Assembly: GCA_947179485.1 (NCBI GenBank)
Contig: OX359246.1
Coordinates: forward strand, 23,188,001 to 23,252,000
From: Allacma fusca
Taxonomy: Eukaryota > Arthropoda > Collembola > Symphypleona > Sminthuridae
Reading direction: 5' to 3'
DNA length: 64,000 bases
The notes under the pieces were generated by a model. The model was not told the origin of the DNA, made no database searches, and worked only from the letters and a program-made list of their open reading frames with translations. Of the stretch, positions 39,001 to 54,500 are shown in pieces. Each line of letters opens with the position of its first letter. Position 1 is the stretch's first letter. The position numbers and the translations under genes are program-made.

Positions 39001-42000
39001 GGATAAGAGTGGGTGCATTTGTAAACGAAAAGGATGTCACATTATTTTTTTTTCCATCGATAGCATCCATGGATGGATAGAAACTCTAGAGCTGAGAAAA
39101 GTCTGACACAGAGATAACACAAGTGTAACTACTCGGATATAAACTTTCTTCTCTGACACTCTTTGAACTTAAGATCTAAATCTTGTCAATATATCCACCA
39201 TGTATAGGTACTGATCATGCCGAGAATGACTATGACGGGATTTTTTTAGTGCACATTCCCTCCCAGAAAAACAAAGCTCTGGTGGTATTTTACTGCCCAT
39301 GGTTAAGCAGAAAAGCATCCTCATCGATAGACACAGAGACTTTTATCCCATTCATTTAAAACTTGTACATACATACATACATGGAGCTGTGGTGTATAGT
39401 GCATTTAACCAGAGAATGTTAACCAGAAATTCAGCGCATTTAACTACCATTACCCTTTGCAGTGGGCTCTAATGTTACATCTGGAAATAATTTATTTATA
39501 AGTCTTTACAATCCTTCCGGGCAGGTCCTACAAGTGTGTACGGACATTATAATGTACATATGTGATAATGTGAGCCTGCTGTGCTCGTTACAATTCCGTA
39601 ACTTCATTAAATACAACGATAACATTACATGTATGCATGTGTTGATGTATCCCTGCAATCCTCTGGATTAACGTAATAAATTCGGAACAGAACATAATAA
39701 TTCAGAACCCACAGTCCCTTTGAAGCTCCGAAGACAGCACAAATATAGACACACACGTGGGTGACAAATTGGATTTACAGCATTGTGCTCTTTTTCAAGC
39801 ATTTTACACTCACTACAGACATTTCCTCAAATTGACGCAGGCTTCTTGGCATTATTGTCTGAGTCACAATAGGGAGAGAGTACTGCTTGTTCTTTGCATA
39901 CAAAAATCTATAGTATACATAGCTCCATAGAAATTATACAGTGGAACTGGTTCAATATCCCTCGTAGGAGTCAAATCCGACTGTAATATTCAGGGACAGT
40001 ATATAAATTTAACATTGTCCAAAAGGGAACGTGTCCAACTATTTTTGGTCCTACAGAAACAATGTCCTTCAGCATAGAGGGAGTAGACTGTGCGTAATAC
40101 ATGGAGCTAAACATGTGACTATATCCTCAAGCAGATTTATATGATGCATATGTGCACAATCATAATTCATTCCGGTAACATTTCCTACCTGGTCCCAGCT
40201 TAGGCATCTACGTTGTAAACACATACATATAAAGCCCACTTTTCATTTCATAGAGACTCCGCAGTATTGCTCCTAGTTCTGGAAGACTGGATGCGTACAG
40301 AGGGAAAAACCTCTGGAGTGGAATCCCAGTAAACCACGTTAGGTTGGACTAACGTTAAACCCTGACGTTGCATTGTTTCCATCGAAAGTTAATGTTGTAT
40401 AAACGCAGGGCCAATAACGTTACGGTTTTAATGCTGTACCAATATTTGTGTTCCGCGTTAGAGCATCGTTTGAAAATTCACTTACAAATACCGTTTACGA
40501 AACATAAAAACATAGCGCTGCATAACCGTTCATAAACAAACGCTTGCATAACGCTTATTTAGTGCTAATGTTAGCGGACATGCGCGTTACCAAGAATGTA
40601 TCAATCAAGTTGGAAGGGAAATCAATTTTACGGCCGTTACTGCAGTCAGTAAGCAGTGTAAGCACAGCAAACGTACGCTGTTTGTACAGTACTTCAAATT
40701 AGTTTGCTGGATCTTAACAATTTGCTAAAATTAAATTAAATTTGGTTCGGAGAAAAAGGATACAAGCGTTTATTTATGGTGCTCGTTTCGCCAAATAAGG
40801 TAAGTGTGTAACCTAAAATATTATGACATTAATTCCTATCATTCATTTAATGCTTAGCTAATTGTGGATTATTTTCGGGAGTTAATTAATTAAAATTATA
40901 TAACATATACTTTGTATTTATGTTCTTATTTTGTTGTATCATTTCAGTGAAGAGGGTTGGTAAGCAGATTTTGATGTTGATGATAACCAACTGGCAACTG
41001 CGAGTGTTGCTCTGATGATTCTGCTGAACTTACAGTTTAAGTCTGGGACTGGAGCTTCAGTAGGCAATAATTGAAGGTAGACAGTGTATACCTAATTATT
41101 ATTATTATATAAGTATTTATATAATTATTTACATAATCATATAATTATTTGAGTTCTCCAAAATAAATTTTATTCAAAAAAAGTATTTTGATTTTAATGT
41201 AGTTAAAAAAGTATGCTGTAGTTAGTATTTGGTGAATATGTGCTGAATTAAACCATTTTTTATTTTCCTCACGGGGCAGTATTTTGAAGTTCGCACTTTG
41301 TTTAAAGGCCTCTGTATTTCGTTGTATTTTGGGCACCTCTGTTACTTACTGTAATTATTTCTTGTAAGTTTTATTATTTATACATTATATATAATCTTTT
41401 TATTTTGCTTTTACAGCCTCATTCCTCAGCTGCCATTTGTTATGTTCGGGGATTCAAAAGGGACCAACCTTTTTACTGCTGTCGAGATTCGTGCCATCTT
41501 CGTTTATTTTAAAAGTTCCTTGTTTATGTCATTTCCAGATTATGGAATTATTTAGATTATTTTTTCAGATTATGGAGGTGGTATGTATGTATGTACATCT
41601 TATTATTAAATTGTATATAAATTGTTTTAATAAATAAATATAATTATATAATTGACAATCAAATGTTTTAGTTATTTTAACTCAAGTTTTTTCATTCAAC
41701 GTAAATTCTTGTACTTATGAACAAAAATCTAGCGTTAGACTACCATTAAACGATTCGCTGTCCATGCGCTGTCTCAACGTTAGAATTTGACGTTGCGCTA
41801 ATCATAACTAGGAGTGCTAGTTTAGCGCTACGCAAGCGGACATCTGAATGTTTCAGAAACGCTAAGTTTAATGTTAGATCAACGATGCTAACGTTAGAAT
41901 TTTACATTGGTGTAATGGTTCTCCAACGCTTGTGGTTTACTGGGATGTGTGGCTGGGTGAGATTGATTTTTTATTGGAATTGAAAAACCACCGGAAATTG

Positions 42001-42492
42001 AGATGGGAGGAGTCGGCGGAATTCCTGGATTTTACTATCTGGAAATTGTATAACTCAAATTTTTAACTTCATGTCCTCGCATGAATCTAAGCTTTCGAAA
42101 TCTGTCCACATGTTGCAGCATATACGATAGCATAGGGAATACATACTTACATAGGAATTGCGTACGTAATACTCAAATACAGTCCGTATGTAGAATGCTA
42201 GATATCTATAGCATATAAACACGATTTTAATATTGACATCCCAGGGATCCAAGTGTGTTAGTAATTTCTGTCCATGTTCTGAAATATCACCCTTGATTTT
42301 GCTTTTAGCTTATACGCTACACGTGTCCCTGAACAATTGCAAACCAATAGGAAATACAAAATGGGAATCAAATTGTAGCAAGTCAGTGAAATTGGAATTG
42401 TGGAAGGAATAAGTTGAAAATTTTAATTTCCCTTAAAAAACATATATACAGATATAATATAGATAGATACTTATATAGATAGATATAATAAT

Positions 42493-42536
<44 letters not shown>

Positions 42537-45500
42537 CCAAGAAAATTAAATAGGATAGTGTATCCGTAAATGACAATAGTCACTTTACAGGGATTTCAAT
42601 TGAGTCCTACATATCCCCTATAGCAGTATTCACACACACACACACACACTATTTTTACTACACAGGTCTGAAATAGGAATCTTTCCACAAACAGATTGTA
42701 AGTAACACAAAACCCGAAGCCAAAGAGAGAATACACATTAGTACACATGTACCTGCTCAGACTGAGTGAGCCTCAAGAAATAAAACGTTTCCTTTGTGCC
42801 TTCCCTGTACCCAACGATACTTGATATTCCTTTTAATTCTCTACATAAAAGGATTGGATTTTCTAATTTTCTTTTCTCCTCAAAAAATACATGGAAGGCA
42901 CAAAAGCAGACAAAAAATAGATTTGAATTCTCATTTGATATATTATTCTATGTAATGGTACATAGTCAGTCAACAAGCAGGGAGGAGGAGACAGGGAGCC
43001 AAAGAAGAGAAAGCAAAGGAGAAAGTGAATGAAGAATCTCCATTATTTGGATATGTTATAGATGAAAAAAAAAAGAGTTGAGAAAATACAAATAGACTTT
43101 TTAGTCAAGCTTGACTTGATCCAGGAGAAAAGGAGAAAATGAAACCAACAGAGAGAGAGTGAGCGAATTTACGTCTCACTGAGTATAATGTTCCCTCCCT
43201 CTATGACAGCATCCCTGTACAGGAGATACAAAATATAATTATTTAAAAGCAGAAAATATCCTTGAAATACAGAAAAATAAGGCTGCAAATCAAAGCTTGC
43301 CAGAAATCTTGAGGGGATGGACAGGAAACATACTCGAAGGGAGGATCTCACACTAACCCTACACTGTATCTACAGATAACATTCTACTTGACGGTAAAGG
43401 AGAAAGAACTGGGAAAGGCAATGTGTGTGTGTGTGTGTGTGTTAAGACGGGCTTCATCGGAAATCCCATTCAATTCCCGTCTGTCCTCATATCCACTGTG
43501 ACTACACACATTTACATATTATCCCCATCCTCACCTATTATTTTCTTTGAGCAGGGAGCGAAAGAGAGAACTGTCAGACAACTACTCCTCCATGCATGTA
43601 CAGAACTGAGATAATCGATAGTCATCAATGCCCCTGTATCCCAGGTCCCTATCCCTCACGACATGATGAGAAATGAGCGGGGAGAGAGCTCCAGCAAAGA
43701 AAACACTGGAGAAAGGAGCTTTCTTATTATGACTATTAACAATGGCTAAGGGAATACAAGCTTTCTCAACATTCACCTTTACCAATCACGTATGATGATA
43801 TCCATCCCTGGCACTACAAAGAACCCTACAATTTCAGGCTGTAGATTCCACTGTCAATATTTTTCCCTACGTGTACAAGTTCTCTATAATTACTCACAAT
43901 TCCGAGCTCAAGGTTTCTCTGAATTAAAAACTACCCCCCCCCTCTCTACAGCTCAGAATTTTCTCACAGCTCAGAATTTACTCACAGCTCAGAATTTCCT
44001 CACACCTCAGAATTTCCTCACAGCTCAGAATTTCCTCACACCTCAGAATTTCCACACAGCCCTGAGTTTTCTCAGTGGGAGAGAATTATCCAGTTTTTAA
44101 CAATAATTCCCAAAATAGCCCTAACAGAAAATCTTTTATCATCCGAAATAGCCGCCTTCAAAAGCGTACTCTTTAAAAGGAAAAAAGAATTCTAATAATT
44201 ATTATATTCCTACTTTTTTCCCTCTATAATAATAAACGTAATTACTTCAACGTACTGCCGATTCACGTCCCTAGTAGTATTTATCACAATGTTATTTTAA
44301 TTTTGAAAGCAAATAATAATTCTCGGAGCCAGGAACTGTTCCTTTCAATGGTCCTCTCATACTATATCTATTTATAGGGAGTGCATTGTACATAAACATA
44401 CAGATATTCCAGGGAATAAATTGAAGCATCTCCAAACGACAGGGACACACCCACTTGGGATATAACCTCCAAAAGCTATTGTACGTATAGGATATACATA
44501 TATAAATATATATCCGATACAAAGATATTTGTATAGCTTTTGCGGTTTCCATTGAAAATAATGCACACAATGAAATCATACTCTTGAGAGTTGCTTTTAG
44601 CACGTGAGGTCCTCCTTTACTACTGAACTCTATAATTGTATGGAAAGGAGGGGTATTATATCAAATTTTATATTTATGTAGAAAATTCCTATCCAGATAA
44701 ACACTATGAAATAGCTGGGTTCTAGTACAAAACGACATATTTTATGGGACTGTCTACCCCGCCAAGGATACAGTCTGCCTGGACTGTGGGATACTCCTTG
44801 GGAGCAATATGCCACACACACACACACACACTCTCTCTCTCTCTCTATGAGATCACGAGGTCATTCCTTGGTGACAATCCTCCTGACCATCAAGTTCTAT
44901 ATAATTCCTGACTTTAGAAAGACTCTGGCTTGGGATCCTACGGAGAAAGTAACTAAGAAGAGTTTTGTGAAGGAAAAGGAGCGTCCTGGCATGAAGACCC
45001 TACTGTAGTAAGATACAGCTTGCTAGATTACGGAGAAATGTCCTGGGGAAAGTCAATCTATCATTTCTGAGTTGCGGGAAGGCTCGGGCTACGGGGAAAC
45101 TTATGTAGGGAATTTATGCATTGTAAAAGGACTGACTCAGTATATACATATTAGAGGAGCCTCACCGGAAACAGAAGCACCGTGGAAGAGAACCAAGTGT
45201 GGAGTTGCCCTACACGCCTACTCTTGTATATCATTCCACTGTGTGTGTGTGTGAGGAGTCATAACTCTTTGAAGGAGCAAGACCCAGAGAGTGTAGAGAT
45301 AAAAGGACATAGTTACACTCCAACTGGTAAAAGTTATGGGACATTTACATACCCGCCCTGCTTTGACACACAGAGGGGGAGAGAGAGAGGGAGAGAGAGA
45401 GTGGGAAAGAGAGAGACTCAATCGAAGTAAATGACAGATGACAAGAGGTTTATTTACGTTGAGGAAAGTTTTCTTCGATCAGTGAACATTTTATTTATGG

Positions 45501-48500
45501 TTTCAAGACCCTATCATAAACCATTGTATGTACTTTCTTCCCCATTATTTATTGTCCCCACGTGAACACCCACCACCTTGTCATATCTTCATTTGAGGGA
45601 CTCATTCATCCTCAAAAAAGCTCCTTCCGCTTAATACTTTATCACCTAATACGAACCTCCTGTTAAGAGGCAACATTATTCATGGGGTGGGTTAAGTTGA
45701 GAGGGAGAATAATATCTGAATTCAGAGAGGGATTGAGACAGTCAAATTTATTATCTTCCAGAATTATTATTATTCTCCTGTAATGGGAGTTAAGACGGGG
45801 AATTTTCCTGGTTATCAAAATATTTCCCACAACATGTGTGTTATCAGATACGACATTAAAATTCAAATTGGAAAATTCTTCGGATTTTAAGCTTTGAATC
45901 CGAGAATTATTATTTGAGGTGGAGTAGGGAGTTAATAATGATTTTTAATTTCAGAGAAGCTCATTTTATTACAATATTGAGGTCAAGATAGGGTTATGAG
46001 ATGGAGGGGGAAATATTTTACGAAGTGAAGGACCACTTTGCGGTAATATAAAACTAGGAAAGTATTTTCATTTTATTGGGTCAATTGCTTTTAATTTAAA
46101 GCTTCGTGGAAATTACATTCGGCTTGATTGAATTTACACTCTGGAGAAATTATTTTTTCTTGGAAATGCTTACACGGGATTGAGCTCCTCCGAAATTGGG
46201 CTGTGAGGAGGAGGGATGCGGTTGGAAATGAGGTTTTTCCTGGGGAAATAGTTGAGAGCTACGGAACTTTTTAGGAGGGGAGTGAGTAGTTACGTACAAG
46301 TAATTATTGTAAGGTTTGAAATCAACATTAGCATGGAGATTTTGTTAGGACATCCATTTAGTATCTAGGCTTGGAGTCTATAGGAGTATTTTGAGGGTCT
46401 ATGTGGAATTGTGTGGGCTTCAATTTAAGTACACAAGTCGGCGAGAGGCTTCATATATAGGAACATTGAATTCCTCTTGGATTTCCTCCCCAGCTTAACA
46501 TTAAGCCTCAAAAGCACCAGTTTGGATGGCACATCCGCCTAATCCTCTCCTCGCTTGTCTGCATATATAAAATTATATGTACATATATAACAATCGCATT
46601 TAATTTCCTGTACAGTAACTACCAACTGGAACTATGTTCTATGTAATGTTAACTAAACAAGTGCTTCCTTAAAATTCCATTAGGTTTTTTTTTCAGCTAA
46701 AAGTTATATACTAGAACTTTGTATGGCGTCCGCATCCCTGGCTGGAGGATGCTACAGCGTGGGATAAAACTATTGTCTTCTCTGAGACCATGTAAGGGCT
46801 AATGATTCGAAATATCGGATGCTCTTATTTTCAAGACAATTCCTTTTTTTAATTTTCTAAAATTTGTTTCCGTTACTATTTTGGGCCCAGGTGATAGAGG
46901 GAAGATAATCCTGCAGTTTCTGATCACGTGGCACAATTCCTTGTGGACTGAGTTTGTACCCCGACTGAAAGACCTGGATTGATTATCTGTTTTTTCAAGA
47001 AACAAATTAGCCAGTTTCGGTGGTCGCTTGGTCATTAGCAGCGACAGATGAGACAACGATTTTGTAGCTTCAAAATTGTAGCATCGAAATTGCTGCATTG
47101 AAATTGTTGCATCGAAATCGTTGTATCGAAATTGCTACATCGAAATCGTTGTATCGAAATTGCTACATCGAAATCGTTGTATCGAAATCATTACATCGAA
47201 ATCGTTGTATCGAAATCATTACATCGAAATTGTTGCATCTATCATGATAATTTAAAAAGGGGTTCTGCGGTCACTACTCGTTGTGAACGTTCGTTTATAG
47301 TTTATAAAACCCAGAAAGCAGAAATACTTTTTATTTAAAAAAAACCTCCGTTCATGGATTTCAGCTTCAACTGATCATATCAATCCCATCTTACAAGAAA
47401 ACCCACCCAAAACTCCAATCTCCAGAAGATTAATAAATCCGGAGTTAATTGTGTGGAGGTCCTATGAGCAAAACCTGAGAGGGAGATGATGCTTGGGTTC
47501 CCGTACGCTCATAATTACTGTGTGGAGCCTAAAACTGCACATCAGGAAGAACTGAAAGTAAAAAGTGTAAATTCTGACTTCTTTTGTACACTTGCCGGAT
47601 CATATGCATAAAAAAAAAGAGTTTGCATGTGTGAAACTGCTTCTGTTCTAAAAGGCAGTTTCAGTTGCAATATAACGTACACTGACGGGAAGAGACGCCC
47701 TTTTAAAACACACTCACTGCAATAGCAAAAGCCTCTGAATGCATCCCTACACCCACATTAAAATTCCTCTCTCATTTGAACAAACACCTAGAACATTCAG
47801 ATCTTGCTCCAATTTTTACAGGACGCTCTTTGAAACAGAGTTGACTGTACGCGGAAGTTGAGAGGGATAATGTGTATATGGATAGGGGGAAGGAAATTAC
47901 GGGGAGTTTTACGAGGAATTACGTAAGAATACTTCATCATTCTAATGGGCGATTCGGGTGAGAACTTTTCTACTTAAATCTTCTCATCGAGTAAAACTAT
48001 ATAAGCTGGGAGCTTTATCAACACTCGTAAATGTGAGGAGCATAAGTCTTTCACTTACTTTCCTCCATATACCATCCTTCACCCAAATATCCTTGAGAGA
48101 GTAGACAATGAATCAGTGACTCTATACCCTGTCACTTTTAGGGCATGTTATTAGCAAAATTTTCAATCAATATTTCCTCCAAAGTTTCAATTTTTCTCTT
48201 GTAATTCCTCCAATTTTTTTAAAACAAAGTTGGACAAGAACTTCCAGCCACAAGCCATTTACCTTAGTTGTAATACTCATTAAAGTTTGTTATACGAGCA
48301 GGTACTCTATATAGATAGATACCTATAAGTAATTACTCATGCAAAAAAACTTACTGTAGCAAGTTGGCCGTTCAATTCGGAAATAAATGTACTCAGGGCA
48401 AGTATTAAGGGCAGTTATTCCAGCCTCTGTCTCGCCCCAGCATTGCCAGCCGTCCCAGGTTGGGGGGCAATATCCAGGCTGGTCTGAAATTAAAGTTCAA

Positions 48501-51500
48501 AAATAAATCCCCATCAATTTCCAAATATTTTAAAGCAATTATTATTAACCACACAATTTATGTTTAAGAACTATTGACACAGGGCTATGTTTGATACTTT
48601 AGATATTTACGCTTGGCTTAAAACTTAACACTCATCAAGTCTTTAAATTTAGTTCCAGCTCAGCTGTACTTTGTACACAATTTCAAGTCCCATTCAGGAA
48701 GTTAAACTCGAATTCGTATGTTCAGATCCAATTTCCACTTTGATTTCGAAAACTTTAAATAATCTGCGGACCGCTTCCGAAGCTTAGCCCTGCTTTGACG
48801 CTTTTTTTTTTGGCAACAAAACAAAATTTTGCATGAGAATATATTCCAGGGATCCTTTTTTTAGCTGGAGAAGCCTCAGGCTACAATTTCCATACTTGAA
48901 AAGTAATCCCGGATGCAATTTTCCTAATGCATGTATTTAAAAAGAAGAATGGGCTGGAAGTGGAAGAAACAGCGTTAGGGGAGATATTTTTTTTCTGTTG
49001 GAGGGAAGTTATAACTACGGTAGTTATCACCCAAAGAAATGTTGGGGAAAAGAGGAAGGAAGGAAGCCAGTAACAAGTGCGTAGATATACAGAGTGAATA
49101 AATAATGCCTGACATGTTTTCCAAATGATGACTCCCGGTTGGTTGGCGTTACATATTATTTTAAGTCCATGTGTGTGGAGAGTGGTGGGGCTTCTCAATG
49201 TGGTTAGTACATAAACTTTAGGACTGGCTTCCAAGCGGGAGTCCAGGAATAGGAGGACATTTCTCAGGATTTATGATGTTGGCTTGATGCAGTACAAATG
49301 TATCTGTAAGTATACAGAAGGTACCACAAAACCAAGAACTCATCCCCTCCTCAATGCTTGGCCCACTCCGAACACAGGAGGATATGGGTCAGGTCACAAA
49401 ATTAAATTCACTCTCAGATCACTTAACTACGGGTCCCTTAATTCGATTCCAGATTCCCTGTTAGCATCGCTGATGATCACCGTCAATATTATTTTTAATA
49501 TATATTCGGTTATACAGGATCAATCAAAAACAGGAAGCAGAGTCCAGACTGTACAGGATTTTGATATTCAAATGCACTCTAATCGGTCTTAATTATTTTG
49601 CAGATTCCGATTAAAAATTCTTGGCCTGGCTTCTTTTTACTCCTGTGATCGCTGTATTCTTGAAAGGCTTGACCTAATAGATTTAACAGAGATGTAAGAA
49701 CAGCTTTACAAAATTTCGAAGTAAATTATTTGAGATATGAGATCTTGAATATTCTTACAATTGATACAGGAGTGGTCACGGATGGAGAGGGGGAAGGTCT
49801 GTTGAGACTCTCCGCATCGGACGCCTATAAAAATATGCACTTTCGGATTAGGAACGGAATATATCCCATGGCAGACTGTAGATATTAATTTAATTATTTT
49901 TACGCCCCTATATATACCAAAGCCGAGACTGGGACTTTCCAGTAGTCACCTTCAGTCAGCCCTCACGTTCCCTATTTATCCTGGTGGAGTCGGAAATGCG
50001 GTGTTGCTGGCAGTGTTTATGAATATTCCTCTCATCTCGGGATTTTAGATTGGCAAGGAGTCCGGCGGTAGTGTGTCTTTTGTCGTAATTTATATCCCCC
50101 TGTACTAATGTTGGGGCTGTATCCATCCGGCTGAATTATTTCCCGATATTTCCACAACTATACTATGAGGAAATCTGGAGCAGATTGTGGCTCTCGGAGC
50201 GCTCCTCTCAAGGAATTCTGATTTATGTCCCTTCCACCTTCTAAATTCATTATCAGCCAAGTGTCCAGGGCCTGTTCGGATATTCCGCAATTGGTGAGGC
50301 TCCCTGGGATATATGATTCAAGGACAAACTTCTGTAGGGGGGACCAGACCTACTAATTGTTATGTCAGGTCTATAGGATATTTCAAATGAATTTCGTGTT
50401 TTTAGGCAAAACTTCCGCAAATTCGGAAATTAAAAATTAATTTGAAAGTAATTACTCCCCAGTCGGCAAAAAATTGTCCGGCAACATCTTTGTAACATTA
50501 CATCACCAACATTGAGTACGTGTTCACCGTGAGACAAATGGCGAGGAACTACCAATGTCGCCACAGGCAACGCTAATATTCCGCTCTTCCTGCATCCTAG
50601 CACTTCCCATTTAACATCGCCCATCATTGCCCAAGCGTCGCCGGGTTGTTTAGTTTTACAAATTTCTTGAAATGTCAAATGATTATTGCCGGCGATGCAG
50701 CCAATGCATTTTTTCCACGTTAGTTAACACAACGAAGCGACCCTTAAAAATTGGATACGGTAAATATTTTTGTTTGTAGTAATTTATTACCAGTATTAGA
50801 TTATGTTACTGTTTCAAATTACAATGTTTTTTAACAGCATTTGATACCATTGGTACAATAACAAAACTACCAGTAATATTTAAAGGGAGAACTAAACACT
50901 TTCGTAAAATTTCATTTTTTTTTAGAGTACGGAGTGCTGAAAACGTTACATTGGTAACTTTTACTATAGATAGTACAGTACTTTTAAATGGAATTTCAAA
51001 AAACGAGCTAAGATTAAGATATTCTTTGCACCAAATTACATTCTCACCACCATTAATTTCACCTGCTTGGACTACTTTAATCAAAGTCCCGTCAATTGTT
51101 AAAAATGTATCATCACCTTGTTTTGAACTTACTTCTGCGTCAATCGACTTACAAATGCTCATTGATTGTACCCCCGATTCAGAAATTCTACGAATAGCCT
51201 GGGATAAATAACTATGCTTACCTCTTAGCATTCGCTTCAGCATCTGCATATAATTCTCAAAATTGAAAGCACTTATAATGTCTAAGCTTCCATACAGCAA
51301 TGCATCATCCGCTAAATGAATGAGATTGTGAATGTTGTAAACCAACAATTCTTCAGAGTATAATATTGAAACTAAATTAACAAAGTTTACATACATAGTA
51401 CGAGCCATTGCATTCCATTCTATTACATTAGCTTTATCACTTAAAAGTATATACGTAGCAACACTTAACATCAAAAAATGATCATACTTGTCTTTAGATA

Positions 51501-54500
51501 AAATATTTTCTAAAACTACGCTTCCGTAGTAAAGTAAAAATGACCTCAGTTCCGTTGCTTTCCAGCGATCAATTTCTAGTAGTGATCGGGGCTTCCTATG
51601 AAATTCTCTAGGCACAAAAGGCTTTATTGCTTTCATTCTTGCATCAACTCTTTGAATTTCACTGCGACCTAAGCCCCCATCTTTCTTAGAACATTTTATC
51701 CAAATTCGCAATAATTTTTTCATTACGCCGAGACATACGAGGTGCATATAGTCTATAGGTATCTGTGAGACTAATCCGAATTGTAATTTATTAAGAGGTG
51801 AATCAGAAACATGGTGATTTTTATCTACTTGAAGCTTAAATGAAGAGTTAGTTCGTTTTCGGCAGTTAACATCTTTAAAAATTATTCGGCCTTTCCAACT
51901 ACCTTTTACCACACATCTTTCGCATCCAAAATAGGAATTAAAATTTACACAACCCTTCACGAATGATCTAGCAGGAGCGTCAGCTATAATACTAAATAGA
52001 TGGACTGGAATTTTTCTATCATTAATTTTTACACCATCGTTTTCTAATCTGTACATTTCCTGAACAAACTGATTAAGATAAGAGTGGATATCATTTGGTT
52101 TGTTGTTTCCGTAAAAGATGCCCACTACAAATATGAAAATTGAAACATTAACAATTATTTTTCCTAAAATCGGCCAAAATGTTTTAGAACTACTTTTGCA
52201 CAGGGGCAAACCGTCAATACCAATAAACAACTGAATGGATTTTACATCTGCAAGATAGTCACAAAGTTTCTGTATAGAGGCTTCAACACCGAAATGATAA
52301 TACTCTCCTCCAGATAATTTAATAATATCATAATTAGTTTGAGTTCTTAACAATGTTCTACTGTCCCTTGGTAGATATTCACCTGGATATTTTTGGGACA
52401 AAATTTTTAGCAACTCGTTCATTCCTTCTCTAGTGATGTTAAAAGATACGCACCAAATTCGCAATGCCTCTCTTAAATCCATATCATTATTTGCTTTATT
52501 CTCACTGGAAGAAATGGCAACTAATGCATCATCTGAACACGTAGGTTGGCCTAATTCAAATATTTGCTCGCTACAACTAATATCCTCATTTGAATTACTA
52601 CAGCTATCTATGTGTTCATTGATAAAATACTGTTCACTAATATTACTTCCTTCACCACGCTCTGATTCATTTTCTAACAAATTGTCGTTCAAATTATTAG
52701 TTGCTAACGAATTAACATTTGCCACAATGTTATTACTTGTACTTATAACCTCATTTCCTAGTTCAATTAACATAGATTTATACAAATTAGATACTCTTCT
52801 GTAATGAGTCGACCTCGAATTTGCTGCCATTTTATGATTTATGAAGTCTTCTGGACTTGTATTCTCGCTCCTTTTCCTCCCAGATTTTCATCACTTTTTC
52901 TTGTGCGATCTACGAGTGATTCGGTCAGACGCAAACCGAAGCCAATCCATTATACAAGAGTTGATGTCAGCCTCCCGCTCGTCTTTGCACACAGTATTCT
53001 TGCGTGCAGCTCCTAATGCAAAAATTCCATTGTGAAAATCATTCAATTGACAACACAAATTATTATAATTATTACTTCTTAGCACTACAAACAAAACACT
53101 ATCAAATGGATGTACTTACTTGTAAGTAACTGATTAACAGCTATAAACTTCCGAAATTCAATATGCCCTTTTCCCTTTCCTGTGAAGCTGGTTACTGCCG
53201 CTAGTTGATCAGAAATAACTCGAGAAAGAATCGAATTGACAGTTTTCTTCAAGTCCTTGCCACCAAAACTGGCTAAGTACCGCTCCTGGTAAAAAAATAC
53301 AAATATAATGTCGCAGATTGAACCTAAAAACTGATTAAAGAACATAACCAATTCTACGTTTTTCGAAATTGGGATGGCAAATACGGTGGGGCATTCCCAG
53401 TAGACCAAGGTCATTTCTAACCACTCAATAATTTTCGGGACATTCGTGTCTATTAATATACATGAATATACCATGTAAATATATTTTTGCCTACATTTCT
53501 CAATAACACCTACAGATAAAATAAATAACAAAGCCATGCAATTTCTTCTGTAAAAAATCATGTATACTACAAATCTCTTGGGAAATTCCTAGACAAATAT
53601 CAACAAATCAGAAAAAAACAGCTAAATTTAGTCTTTGACTTGAAAGTATCACTGATCTCGCAAAATAAATAGCTTGGATAATTTTAAGTAATTGTAATTT
53701 AATCTTAAGATTAGAATTTGTAACTTATCATATTTGAAGAATTATTATTACCAGTTTCTGGAAGTATTCTGATTCGTTTAAATTGTTTTCAAGCTCCTTT
53801 AGCTCTTCTTCAGTTGTACATGGTGTTACTGGAGGTGCAAGGTCCTCGAACACAAAGTCACTCAGCTGATTCTGTTTAATCGCAAACAGTATGCTATCCT
53901 GGTTCACTTTCAATTCGGCCAGTCGTTTAAGAACAATCTCTTCAAATTCTAATCGCAATAATGTTAAATTCATAACCATTAAAAATAAAACATTTTTATA
54001 GTCAGGAATTTGTAGTTATTAAAAGTGTAGAATTTGTTGCCACCAACTTCCATTAAAACCTCAGACATGCTCTATGCACGTAAAATTCTTACTGTTAACA
54101 ATCAGAGATGTCTGTGTGGCAGCGTCTGCGGTAACACAAGGCAAAATGTCGCCAACTATTTTCCCATTTGTAGAATGGAATGTTATGTGCTGGATTTCCG
54201 ACTCGTCAAACACATTAGATAACTCATTCAAATCCTGTACCTGTAAATTTTCACCAGCTTCGGGGTGGCTGATTTCATTAAGCGATTCAGTTGCTAAAAA
54301 TGTGGTAGTAAATATTTAGTTAATTCAATGCAAGTTCCAGAAATTACAAACCTGTATTACTACATTCTATTAAATAATAATTTTCTAAAATGGTAAAAGA
54401 AATCGGTAAAAACCATGTATACTTGAGTAAAGCCCCACATGAGGAACTACTAATTTCAGCTGCTCAAAAGTGTGGTTTCCCTTTTCCTTCTCCGAATTTT

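Larger units (their letters stand above)
24188..48354. other. GPCR intron (24.2 kb) hosting a nested gene and mobile elements
   Basis: The intron lies between the second and third ectodomain exons. It contains the METTL26-type gene (plus strand), a 77-bp tandem duplication, a 386-bp inverted-repeat element, the 1.62-kb transposon at 40325-41944, two coding-like minisatellites (43.95 and 47.07 kb) and many microsatellites. Outside these I found no supportable exon of any gene. Confidence 0.7.

Noticed and set aside
40741..41060. Small spliced gene inside the 1.6-kb transposon
   Set aside because: A good donor and acceptor pair exists, but all joined frames meet stops quickly. It is at most a relic.
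46799..47098. 99-codon minus-strand open frame
   Set aside because: It runs into the 15-bp repeat and shows no family features or splice support.
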